DNA from: DASZXJ01 sp035545895
GTDB lineage: Bacteria > Planctomycetota > Phycisphaerae > Tepidisphaerales > Tepidisphaeraceae
Assembly (NCBI GenBank): GCA_035545895.1
Contig: DASZXJ010000116.1
Location: 1 to 23,412, forward strand
Direction of reading: 5' to 3'
DNA length: 23,412 nt
Shown here: positions 14,886 to 22,529 of the stretch, in pieces
Layout of the letters: each line of letters begins with the position of its first letter
Numbering within the stretch: the first letter of the stretch is position 1
The notes under the pieces: model-generated
The model's database searches: none
The model's input: the letters and a program-made list of their open reading frames with translations, nothing else
What the model was told of the DNA's origin: nothing
Translations under genes and position numbers: made by a program

Positions 14886-17800
14886 GTGCGCAAACCATTC
14901 CTACAACTTGTCTCCGAACGAGTCGTCGTCCTGGACGGATCGATGGGAGCCAATCTGCATAGTCGCGACCTGGACTTGAAGCGCGACTGGTGCGGCTTTG
15001 AAAATGCCTGCGAAGTGCTGAACCTGAGCCGGCCCGACATCATTGGCGAAATTCACGAGTCGTTCCTCGAAGTCGGCTGCGATGCGGTCGAAACCAATAC
15101 ATTCAACGGCAGCAAAAACGACCTTGAAGAAGCCAACCTTGCCGACCGCACGACCGAAGTGAATCGCATTGCCGCGGAAATCGCCCGCAAGGCTTGCGAT
15201 AAATTCGAAACACCGGACCGCCCGCGATATGTCGTCGGCTCGATCGGCCCGACGCGAAAGCTGGTCACGCTGGGCAATATCAGTTGGGATGAACTGGTCG
15301 AGAGTTTTTACCATCAGATTCTTGGCCTTTTACAGGGCGGCTCGGATGTGCTGCTGGTCGAAACGCAGCAGGATTTGCTGGCGATCAAGTGCGCCATCGC
15401 CGCCGCCAACCGTGCGTTCAAGGAAATCGGCCGACACGTGCCCATCATGGTGCAGGCGTCGTTCGACACGAACAATGGCCAGCAGATGCTTACCGGCGCC
15501 GATGCGTCGGCCCTGGTTGCAGCGATCAGCCCGTACGATGAAGTCGCATCGCTGGGCGTGAACTGCGCGTTCGGCCCGATCGAACTGACCGAAACCGTTC
15601 GCTACATCGCCGGCAACTATCCGAAATATGTCAGCGCCCTGCCCAACGCCGGCCTGCCGATTTATGTCAACGGCAAAGCCCACTTTCCGATGGGGCCGGA
15701 AGATTTCGCCAAAGGTGTGCGACGATACGTCGAGGAATTCGGCGTCAACATCGTCGGCGGCTGCTGCGGCACGGTTGCTGCGCATATGAAAGCGGTGATG
15801 GAGGCGCTCAAGGGTGTCAGACGCGCGACGCGTGACGTCGCGGCCAAGCCACAGATATCCAGCGTCACCACCGCTGTCGAAATTCGGCAGGACAACAGCT
15901 ATTTGATCGTTGCCGAGCGCACCAATACCAACGGCTCGCGCCAGTTCAAGCGATTATTGCAGGAAGAAAACTGGGACGGCCTGGTAAGCATGGCCCGCGA
16001 TGAAATCCGCGAAGGCTCGCACATGCTCGATGTCTGCGTCGATTTCGTCGGCCGCGAAGGTGTGCGCGATATGCATGAGGTCGTGCGCCGATATGTCAAT
16101 TCGCTGCCCGCGCCGCTCATGCTCGACAGCACCAACCCGGCCGTCATGGAAGCCGGGCTTAAGCTGGCCGGTGGTCGGTCCATTCTCAATTCGATGAACC
16201 TGGAGGATGGCGAAGAGCGCATTGCGCACATTTGCGCAATCGCCAAGAAATACGGCGCTGCCGTCGTGGCTGGAACAATTGACGAAGACAAGCAGCAGGC
16301 GATGGCGCGCACCGCTCAGCGCAAAATCTCCATTGCCAAACGCATCCGTGATCTGGCGGTGAAATATGGATTGCGCGATGAAGACGTCCTTTTCGACCCG
16401 CTGGTGCTGCCCATCAGCACGGGCATCGAGGAAGACCGTCGCAACGCGCTGGAAACCATCGAAGGCACGCGGCTGATCTCGCGAGAATTGCCCAAGTGTC
16501 ACACGGTCGTCGGCCTGTCCAACGTCAGTTTCGGCCTAAAGCCCGCCGCCCGCGTGGTGCTGAACAGCGTGTTCCTGCACGAGCTTCGCGAAGCAGGTCT
16601 CACTGCCGCCATCGTGCATGCTTCAAAAATTTTGCCGCGCAACCGTATCTCCGATGAACACTGGAATGCAGCGCTGGATCTGATTTACGACAAGCGGCGA
16701 GAAGGCTTCGATCCGCTGACCCATTTTGTCAATCTGTTCCCCGAAGGCGCGGACACCGCCAAGCCGCAAGCGGTGCAGGACAATCTTCCGATCGAGGAGA
16801 AACTCAAGCGCCACATCATCGACGGTGAAAAACGCGATCTGCTCGTTCATCTCGATGAGGCGATGAAGCAACATCCGCCTCTGAAAATCATCAACGATAT
16901 TCTGCTCGACGGCATGAAGGTGGTTGGCGACCTGTTCGGCAGCGGGCAGATGCAGTTGCCTTTCGTGCTGCAAAGCGCTGAAACCATGAAGGCGGCCGTT
17001 GCCCATCTCGAGCCGCACATGGAAAAGGTCGAAGGTCAAACCAAGGGCCGCATCGTGCTGGCGACCGTCAAGGGTGATGTGCACGACATCGGCAAAAACC
17101 TGGTCGATATCATCCTGACCAACAACGGCTACACGGTTTTCAACCTCGGGATCAAGCAGCCGATCAGTGACATTCTGCGCGCGGGCGTGGAACACAAAGC
17201 CGATGCCATCGGCATGAGCGGCCTGCTCGTCAAGAGTGTCGCCGTCATGAAGGAAAATCTCGAGGAGATGAACGCCAAGGGCGTTAATATTCCCGTCCTG
17301 CTCGGCGGGGCGGCGCTGACCCGCAGCTACGCCGAAAACGATCTCGCTTCGCTGTACCAGGGCCCGCTCTTTTATTGCAAGGATGCGTTTGAAGGCTTGA
17401 GTACGATGGACCGCGTGAAGGACGGCGAAGTTGAGACCCTTCGCGCTGAACAACGGGCGCAGGTCACCCGTCGTCAGGAACTTCGTGAAAAAGCGGCTGC
17501 GTCGCGCATTGCGCCGACCAATCAGCCGGCGCGGTCGGACGTAGCGCGCGATAACCCCGTCCCCACGCCGCCGTTCTGGGGCAGACGGGTTGTCACCGGC
17601 ATTCCGCTGGAACAGGTCTTCCCGTTCATCAATCCGCTGGCGCTGTTCCGCGGGCAATGGGGGTTCAAGAAGGGCGGCATGAGCGAGGAGGAATTCGAAC
17701 GTTCGACCGAGGAAAAAGCCCGGCCGGTGTTTGAATCGCTCCAGCAGCGCGCAATCAAGGAAAAGTTGCTCGAGCCCAAGGTGGTTTACGGTTATTTCCC

Positions 17801-18389
17801 CGTCCAGAGCAAGGGTGATGACTTGATCGTCTATCGTCCCGAAGATTTCTCTGTCGGCGCCGCCCGCTTAAGCGGACAGTGCCAAAAGCGCGAGTGGTTG
17901 CGATTTTCGTTCCCGAGACAAGAAGGGCGTCGGCGATTGTGCATCTCGGATTTCTTCCGCGATGTCGATTCGGGACAGTTCGACGTGCTCGGCGTGCAAC
18001 TGGTGACCGTCGGCGACCGCGCTTCGGAAATCGCACAGGAATTGTTCCGCGCGAATAAGTATCAGGAATACCTTTATCTTCACGGCTTTGGTGTGGAAAG
18101 CGCGGAAGCGCTCGCCGAGCTGTGGCACAAGCGCATGCGGCAGGAGCTGGGCTTCGGCTCGGAAGATTCGCCGAAAATGAAGGAGATTTTCCAGCAGGGC
18201 TATCGCGGCAGCCGGTATAGCTTCGGTTATGCCGCCTGCCCGAGTCTGGAAGACCGCGCCAAGATTGTCGAGTTGCTCAAGCCCGATGAAATCGACGTCA
18301 CGCTGAGCGAGAATTTCATGCTCGTGCCCGAGCAGAGCACTGACGCAATTGTCGTGCATCATCCGCAGGCGAAATATTTCGATACGTAA
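14886..18389 (+). CDS. metH: Cobalamin-dependent methionine synthase MetH
   Basis: Transfers the methyl group of 5-methyltetrahydrofolate to homocysteine through methylcobalamin. At 1167 residues it is close to the 1227 of E. coli MetH and has all four modules. The homocysteine domain has LDGSMGANL, with zinc ligands C227 (VNCAFGP) and C293/C294 (GGCCGT). The folate domain has ERTNTNGSRQFKRLL, MLDVCVDFV and PLMLDSTNP. The helical cap and cobalamin domain have the D-x-H-x-x-G motif DVHDIGKN (H733 as lower cobalt ligand), GMSGLLVKS and LLGGAALTR. The reactivation domain has PPFWGRRVV and the AdoMet site YRGSRYSFGYAACP (from about 1106). GTG 14886 gives the normal N-terminus; an upstream TTG frame overlaps the GT-C gene and is not family-like. 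There is room for no cobalamin riboswitch in the 56-base gap. The Nudix gene follows one base after the stop. Confidence 0.97.
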   Translation: MRKPFLQLVSERVVVLDGSMGANLHSRDLDLKRDWCGFENACEVLNLSRPDIIGEIHESFLEVGCDAVETNTFNGSKNDLEEANLADRTTEVNRIAAEIARKACDKFETPDRPRYVVGSIGPTRKLVTLGNISWDELVESFYHQILGLLQGGSDVLLVETQQDLLAIKCAIAAANRAFKEIGRHVPIMVQASFDTNNGQQMLTGADASALVAAISPYDEVASLGVNCAFGPIELTETVRYIAGNYPKYVSALPNAGLPIYVNGKAHFPMGPEDFAKGVRRYVEEFGVNIVGGCCGTVAAHMKAVMEALKGVRRATRDVAAKPQISSVTTAVEIRQDNSYLIVAERTNTNGSRQFKRLLQEENWDGLVSMARDEIREGSHMLDVCVDFVGREGVRDMHEVVRRYVNSLPAPLMLDSTNPAVMEAGLKLAGGRSILNSMNLEDGEERIAHICAIAKKYGAAVVAGTIDEDKQQAMARTAQRKISIAKRIRDLAVKYGLRDEDVLFDPLVLPISTGIEEDRRNALETIEGTRLISRELPKCHTVVGLSNVSFGLKPAARVVLNSVFLHELREAGLTAAIVHASKILPRNRISDEHWNAALDLIYDKRREGFDPLTHFVNLFPEGADTAKPQAVQDNLPIEEKLKRHIIDGEKRDLLVHLDEAMKQHPPLKIINDILLDGMKVVGDLFGSGQMQLPFVLQSAETMKAAVAHLEPHMEKVEGQTKGRIVLATVKGDVHDIGKNLVDIILTNNGYTVFNLGIKQPISDILRAGVEHKADAIGMSGLLVKSVAVMKENLEEMNAKGVNIPVLLGGAALTRSYAENDLASLYQGPLFYCKDAFEGLSTMDRVKDGEVETLRAEQRAQVTRRQELREKAAASRIAPTNQPARSDVARDNPVPTPPFWGRRVVTGIPLEQVFPFINPLALFRGQWGFKKGGMSEEEFERSTEEKARPVFESLQQRAIKEKLLEPKVVYGYFPVQSKGDDLIVYRPEDFSVGAARLSGQCQKREWLRFSFPRQEGRRRLCISDFFRDVDSGQFDVLGVQLVTVGDRASEIAQELFRANKYQEYLYLHGFGVESAEALAELWHKRMRQELGFGSEDSPKMKEIFQQGYRGSRYSFGYAACPSLEDRAKIVELLKPDEIDVTLSENFMLVPEQSTDAIVVHHPQAKYFDT

Positions 18390-18390
18390 C

Positions 18391-19173
18391 ATGCTGAAAT
18401 TCCCCGCCATCGGTATCTGGCGTCCGGGGCAGATCACGGTCTCATGGACCCAAAGCTCTCGGCCTGTCATTCCACAGGTCGAGGAGTTGATCGAACAAGC
18501 CTGGCTCGCGGGCACGCAAAAGATCGGCCGACATCTGTTTGATGGGCCGATGTGCCGGATGGAGTCTTTCGACGCGCGCGATGGACAATTGGCTCTGACT
18601 TTTTCACGGACCAGCTACAAGCCGTTCTGGGGAACCAATCTCAATCATCCTGAAATTGCGGAAGAGTTTGGTGCAGCAGCGCTGGCCAATCCGGTTGGCG
18701 CCAGTGCGCTGCTGATCAGCAGCGACGGTTTTTTGCTCATGGGGCGGCGAAACAATTCGGTGGCCTATTATCCCGGGCGCGTGCATCCGTTCGCCGGTGC
18801 GATCGAACCCTCTGATAACCTCGATGTGTTTGAAGAAGTCCGCCGAGAGTTGCGCGAGGAGCTATCGCTCACGCCGAAGGACGTTTCAGAAATTCTTTGC
18901 TTAGGAATCGCCGAGGATCAATCCCTTCGCCAGCCGGAATTGATCTTTGCCGTGCGCACGAAGCGCACGCGCGAGCAGATTGAAGCCAATCTCGAACCGA
19001 CGGAACATCAAAGCGTATGGACAACGTCCGCGACACAGGAATCGGTCGAAAAGGCGCTGGGCGGCGACGAATGGTTCACTCCAGTCGCTGTCGCAGCGCT
19101 GGCGCTGGTTGGCCGAAACCTATTTGGGATTGAATGGTTCGACAAAACACGCGGCCCTGCTGGCCGCCGCTAA
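18391..19173 (+). CDS. Nudix hydrolase, NUDT22-like (possible UDP-sugar diphosphatase)
   Basis: A 260-residue protein. A Nudix domain in the second half carries a stretched box: AGAIEP (135-140), then RRELREELSL (151-160). The canonical glutamate 8 residues before REL is replaced and the G-to-REL spacing is altered. The first half is not a usual Nudix extension: LFDGPMCRMESF, LTFSRTSYKPFWGTN and NPVGASALLISSDGFLLMGR. Together with LCLGIAEDQSLRQPELIFAV this follows the layout of animal NUDT22, which hydrolyses UDP-glucose and UDP-galactose. The resemblance is recognised from memory. ATG 18391 lies one base after the metH stop and has no Shine-Dalgarno, so translational coupling to metH is likely. 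Substrate is inferred; a general Nudix role is the fallback. Confidence 0.82.
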   Translation: MLKFPAIGIWRPGQITVSWTQSSRPVIPQVEELIEQAWLAGTQKIGRHLFDGPMCRMESFDARDGQLALTFSRTSYKPFWGTNLNHPEIAEEFGAAALANPVGASALLISSDGFLLMGRRNNSVAYYPGRVHPFAGAIEPSDNLDVFEEVRRELREELSLTPKDVSEILCLGIAEDQSLRQPELIFAVRTKRTREQIEANLEPTEHQSVWTTSATQESVEKALGGDEWFTPVAVAALALVGRNLFGIEWFDKTRGPAGRR

Positions 19174-19199
19174 ACGCAGATTAATCAAGTTGCTCTTCT

Positions 19200-19230
19200 C
19201 TCGCCCCTTGCCCCTCGCCCCTTGCCCCTT
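19200..19230. repeat. C-rich repeat in the IMPase gene leader
   Basis: Tandem (T/C)GCCCCTTGCCCCTCG-type units ending 12 bases before ATG 19243. They share an exact 18-base string with 11280-11297. It fills the leader where a ribosome-binding site would be expected. Confidence 0.55.
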
Positions 19231-19242
19231 ATCCTTATCCGC

Positions 19243-20070
19243 ATGACTTTTTCCGATGATCTCAAATATGTGACCGAACTCGCTCGCAGCGCGGGAAAAA
19301 TCGCCCGCGATGCGTATGGCAAAGTCGAGCGCCTGACCAAGACCCACGCCGCCGCCAGCGCCGAGGCCGTCACCGAAGCCGATCGCGCAACTCAGCGCCA
19401 CATCGTAGCCGGGCTGCGCAAGCGATTCCCGACCGATGGCATCATCGGCGAAGAAAGTGACAGCGGCGAATCGATCACCTTCGACGTCAAAAATCCAACC
19501 GGCCGAAACTGGGTGATCGATCCGATCGATGGCACGAATAATTTCATCGCGGGTTTGGGACTCTTTTGCGTCTGCATTGGACTGCTCGATAAAGGTTATC
19601 CCATTCTGGGCGCGGTATATGATGTGACTCGCGACCAGATGTATTTCGCCGGCAAGGGTGAAAGCGCATGGCTGGATTCTCGAAAACTTCACGTGCTTGA
19701 AACACCATTGGATGACGCAGGAATACTGCTGCTGACGAGCAATGTGCTGGACAAGTCCGGCAACTGTCCGAAATGGGCGATCAAATGGCTGGCGCAGACG
19801 GCGTGGAAGGTTCGCATCCTCGGATCGGCTGCGCTGGAAGCAGTCAACGTCGCTGCCGGCGTTGCGCATGGCGCGGTGACGGTCAACGGCAAGTTGTGGG
19901 ATGTCGTCGCGCCCGCCGCCATCGTCCTTGAAGCCGGCGGCCTGATCACGTCCATGGATGGCAAGCCCGTTTTCCCCTTCAACCTGGTCGGATACGCCGG
20001 CGCCAAAGTCCCGTACATCTCCGCCGGCGCGAAAGCGCATGAGCAGATGATGGAGGATCTGCGGAGCTGA
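19243..20070 (+). CDS. Inositol monophosphatase family phosphatase
   Basis: A 275-residue Mg2+-dependent sugar-phosphate phosphatase of the IMPase/CysQ/HisN fold. The metal-binding motifs are in order: GEES (69-72), WVIDPIDGTNNFIAG (90-104, D93 and D96) and the late aspartate in GKLWDVVAPAAIVLEAGG (D220). Family members hydrolyse inositol phosphate, histidinol phosphate, PAP or fructose bisphosphate; sequence inspection does not tell which. ATG 19243 is chosen over TTG 19222 because the latter lies in the C-rich repeat. No Shine-Dalgarno is evident. Its position behind metH and a Nudix gene on the same strand suggests a shared transcript, but no pathway link is obvious. Confidence 0.92.
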   Translation: MTFSDDLKYVTELARSAGKIARDAYGKVERLTKTHAAASAEAVTEADRATQRHIVAGLRKRFPTDGIIGEESDSGESITFDVKNPTGRNWVIDPIDGTNNFIAGLGLFCVCIGLLDKGYPILGAVYDVTRDQMYFAGKGESAWLDSRKLHVLETPLDDAGILLLTSNVLDKSGNCPKWAIKWLAQTAWKVRILGSAALEAVNVAAGVAHGAVTVNGKLWDVVAPAAIVLEAGGLITSMDGKPVFPFNLVGYAGAKVPYISAGAKAHEQMMEDLRS

Positions 20071-20084
20071 GAAGTTAGAAAGCA

Positions 20085-20115
20085 GCGCTCCGCGTTGCGT
20101 CGCGGCTCAGCGAGG
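20085..20115 (+). repeat. REP-like element, left of the transposase
   Basis: A 31-base unit beginning GCGCTCCGCG and ending TCGCGGCTCAGCGAGG. An inverted copy (20726-20755) and a second direct copy (20779-20809) lie on the other side of the transposase gene. Within the unit CGCT-CCGC and GCGG...AGCG can pair with a bulge, as in classical REPs. Confidence 0.7.
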
Positions 20116-20129
20116 GTTACGATTGTGGG

Positions 20130-20747
20130 ATGGATGAGACCGTCATCGCGTTTCATGTCGTGATGTCGTTTTATGGGTTTTGGCTGCCCAATGATGAACG
20201 CGGTTCGGGCAGTTGGTATGTTGGGTCGAAATCGCTTTATCAGTTTAGTACAGCAACTCACGTTAGTTCAAATCATTCCGTAGCGCGAAGACCATACAAT
20301 AAGGCAATTCAACTGCAGGCACGAAAGAATCTCAAGTATCCCTCGGTCGTCTTGAACGGATATCAGGCTCGAGCTATCGGTCGCGGATTTGCAAACTATA
20401 TCGACAAGAGCGGATTGATCGTCCATGCTTGCGCGATCCTGCCCGATCATGTGCATCTGGTCGTCAGACGATTTACATACTCAATTGAACAGATCATGAT
20501 CAAGTTGAAGGCTGCTGCAACGGAGCAGTTATTGCGCGAGGGACTGCATCCGTTCCAAAGGATCGTTCTGCCTGACGGAGGTCATCCGAAAGTTTTCGCC
20601 AGGGACGGAAGACATGTCTTCATCTTTGACAACGAGGGTGTAATCGGACGAATCAAGTATGTTTGCGATAACCCGGTTAATGCCGGATTGCCCGCGCAGG
20701 AATATCCATTTGTCATACCGTTCATCTCGCTGAGCCGCGACGCGTAG
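20130..20747 (+). CDS. IS200-like REP-associated transposase (RAYT)
   Basis: A 205-residue Y1 HUH single-strand transposase. The HUH motif is in ACAILPDHVHLVV (H107 and H109). The C-terminal block RIKYVCDNPVNAGLPAQEYP carries the likely catalytic Tyr177, followed by the Asn-Pro-...-Gly-Leu typical of RAYTs. The N-terminus AFHVVMSFYGFWLPNDERGS also fits this family. The gene is flanked by palindromes of one REP family and its last seven codons lie inside the right-hand inverted copy, so gene and REP form a unit. REP elements are thought to be moved or maintained by such enzymes. It sits between the IMPase gene and nuoG without interrupting either. Motifs are intact, so it may be active. Confidence 0.88.
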   Translation: MDETVIAFHVVMSFYGFWLPNDERGSGSWYVGSKSLYQFSTATHVSSNHSVARRPYNKAIQLQARKNLKYPSVVLNGYQARAIGRGFANYIDKSGLIVHACAILPDHVHLVVRRFTYSIEQIMIKLKAAATEQLLREGLHPFQRIVLPDGGHPKVFARDGRHVFIFDNEGVIGRIKYVCDNPVNAGLPAQEYPFVIPFISLSRDA

Positions 20748-20760
20748 CGGAGCGTTTTTT
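20726..20760. repeat. Inverted REP-like element forming the transposase 3' end and a likely terminator
   Basis: CTCGCTGAGCCGCGACGCG continues to GCGGAGCGT at 20755; it is the reverse complement of the left REP with few changes. A bulged hairpin (CGCT..CCGC / GCGG..AGCG) is followed directly by TTTTTT (20755-20760). The hairpin and T-run have the form of a rho-independent terminator for the transposase transcript. Confidence 0.6.
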
Positions 20761-20778
20761 CGTCAAATTGTCCAAAAA

Positions 20779-20809
20779 GCGCTCCACTTCGTGTCGCGGC
20801 TCAGCAAGG
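20779..20809 (+). repeat. Third REP-like copy, before nuoG
   Basis: A 31-base unit starting GCGCTCCACTTC and ending TCGCGGCTCAGCAAGG, in the same orientation as the left copy and about three-quarters identical to it. Together with the preceding inverted copy it makes a head-to-head pair like a BIME. Confidence 0.65.
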
Positions 20810-20858
20810 TGTCCCCGATGGTGAAATTCTTTCCCCGTCCGTATACCATGCCCCTCCT

Positions 20859-22439
20859 ATGCCTTGGATTACCGTTGACGGCAAACGCTTTGAATGCAAA
20901 GACAAGCAGATGATTCTCCAGGCCTGTCAGCAGGCCGATATGGAGCTGCCGCACTATTGCTACCACCCGGGGTTGTCGATCCCGGCTTCGTGTCGGATTT
21001 GCCTGGTCGAGGTCGAGGGAATCCCCAAGCTTGTTCCGAGTTGCCAAACTCCCGTGCGCGATGGCATGGTCGTGCATTCCAAATCCCCCAAGGCCATCGC
21101 CAATCAGAAACAGGTGATGGAATACCTGCTGATCAACCATCCGCTGGATTGCCCGGTCTGCGACCAGGCCGGCGAATGCTATCTGCAGGACTATTCCTAT
21201 CAATACGGCCGCAGCCAGTCACGGTTTGAGGAAGACAAGCTCAAGAAGCCCAAAAAAGATGTCGGCCTGAATGTTCTGCTCTATAACGACCGCTGCATCA
21301 TGTGCACGCGCTGCGTGCGCTTCACGCGCGAGGTCTCGGGCACGAGCGAGCTATATGTCGATGGTCGCGGGCATCGTGAAGAGATCGACATTTTCCCCGG
21401 CAAGCCGCTGGACAATAAATTGTCGGGCAACGTTGTCGATCTCTGTCCGGTTGGCGCGCTGCTGGATAAGGATTTTCTCTTCAAACAGCGCGTGTGGCTG
21501 CTCAAGCAGGCTGCGTCAATTTCGCCTGCGGACAGTGGCGGCGAAAACATCTGGCTGGAACACAACGAAAACGTCATCTACCGCGTCAAACCGCGATATA
21601 ACGCCGATGTCAATCAATGGTGGATCAGCGATGACACGCGATACAGCTACAAAGCCGTTCACAATGACAAACGATTGACCAAACCCGCCAAGTCGCAATT
21701 TGGCACGCAGATTGAAACGTCGCTTCAGCACGCGATCGATCATGCCAATGAAGAATTGAAGCGAACCGTTCGCGAAAACGGTCCGGGCACGATTTACGCC
21801 ATGCTGTCCCCGATGATGTCGTGTGAAGAAGCATGGCTGCTGGGCACATACATTCGCTCCGTCGATCCACAGGCGACATTCATTCTCGGCCCCGTGCCGA
21901 CGACCGGCGAAAATGAAGTCTTCAAAAATCCGGCCACCGGCAAGGTGACGTTCACAATCCAGGCCGAGAAAGTTCCCAATCGCAAAGGTGTTGAGCGCGT
22001 CATCGCCATGCTGGGCGGTGCGACGATGAGCCTGGAAGAGCTGGCCAAATCCACCAAGCTCAAGGCCGGGTGGATTGTTGGCGGATATCTCAGCAACTGG
22101 GTGACGGACACGCTGAAATTACCCAAAGGTGTGAAGATCGTGCAGGACATCCTGCCCAACCGGCTGACCGATGGCGCCGATGCGCTGTTGCCCGCAGCTA
22201 GTTGGGCGGAGAAGGATGGCTGCTGGGAGAACTTCGCCGGCAGGATTCAGCCGTTCACCGCCGCGATCACCCCGCCCAATGGCGCGATGCGCGAAGGCGA
22301 TGTCTATTACAAATTGCAGGGCCGAACCGGGCTGTACAGCGCCCAGGTCGTCCGCGAACAAATGGGCGAACCGTTTGCTTCGATTTCTATGCCAAGCGAA
22401 AAGTCAGAAGAACCGGTGTTTGAGTTTGTTGAATTGTAG
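20859..22439 (+). CDS. nuoG: NADH-quinone oxidoreductase subunit G (NuoG)
   Basis: The iron-sulfur subunit of the peripheral arm of respiratory complex I, which passes electrons from NADH towards quinone. At 526 residues it is shorter than E. coli NuoG (about 908). Cluster ligands are visible: [2Fe-2S] C34, C45, C48 and C62; N5 H94, C98, C101 and C107; N4 C146, C149, C152 and C196. The usual N7 cysteines are absent: the region after N4 reads ISPADSGGEN and WWISDDTRY where family members have Cys. The C-terminal molybdopterin-oxidoreductase-like part (about 240-526) is reduced. ATG 20859 gives the expected N-terminus. A REP pair and a short gap separate it from the transposase. nuoH follows 90 bases later; nuoE and nuoF are not in the window. 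Confidence 0.95.
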   Translation: MPWITVDGKRFECKDKQMILQACQQADMELPHYCYHPGLSIPASCRICLVEVEGIPKLVPSCQTPVRDGMVVHSKSPKAIANQKQVMEYLLINHPLDCPVCDQAGECYLQDYSYQYGRSQSRFEEDKLKKPKKDVGLNVLLYNDRCIMCTRCVRFTREVSGTSELYVDGRGHREEIDIFPGKPLDNKLSGNVVDLCPVGALLDKDFLFKQRVWLLKQAASISPADSGGENIWLEHNENVIYRVKPRYNADVNQWWISDDTRYSYKAVHNDKRLTKPAKSQFGTQIETSLQHAIDHANEELKRTVRENGPGTIYAMLSPMMSCEEAWLLGTYIRSVDPQATFILGPVPTTGENEVFKNPATGKVTFTIQAEKVPNRKGVERVIAMLGGATMSLEELAKSTKLKAGWIVGGYLSNWVTDTLKLPKGVKIVQDILPNRLTDGADALLPAASWAEKDGCWENFAGRIQPFTAAITPPNGAMREGDVYYKLQGRTGLYSAQVVREQMGEPFASISMPSEKSEEPVFEFVEL

Positions 22440-22449
22440 GATTAGGGAA

Positions 22450-22516
22450 CCACGGATGACCCAGATAAGAATGGGTGCTTCGAATTCTTGCTCTGTGTAC
22501 TCTGTGAACTTTGTGG
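22450..22516. repeat. Dispersed repeat in the nuoG-nuoH gap
   Basis: Begins CCACGGATGACCCAGATAAG and ends CTCTGTGAACTTTGTGG, with imperfect complementarity between the ends (CCAC/GTGG, CAGA/TCTG). It is related in sequence and position to 7074-7146; both copies end in GTGGCTGAA plus an A-rich run just before the next gene's start. Confidence 0.5.
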
Positions 22517-22529
22517 CTGAATAAAAAAT

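Noticed and set aside
16623..17657. 344-codon open frame on the minus strand opposite metH
   Set aside because: It is antisense to the cobalamin-binding region of an intact metH, and its Leu/Arg/His/Asp/Gln-heavy composition is typical of a complementary-strand shadow.
20763..21203. 146-codon minus-strand frame overlapping the start of nuoG
   Set aside because: It is antisense to the well-conserved iron-sulfur domain of nuoG and shows no recognisable motif.
21701..21720. Sigma-54-like promoter (TGGCAC-N5-TTGAA) in view of the rpoN gene in the window
   Set aside because: It lies inside nuoG, far from any gene start, and the -12 element lacks the usual GC of TTGC.
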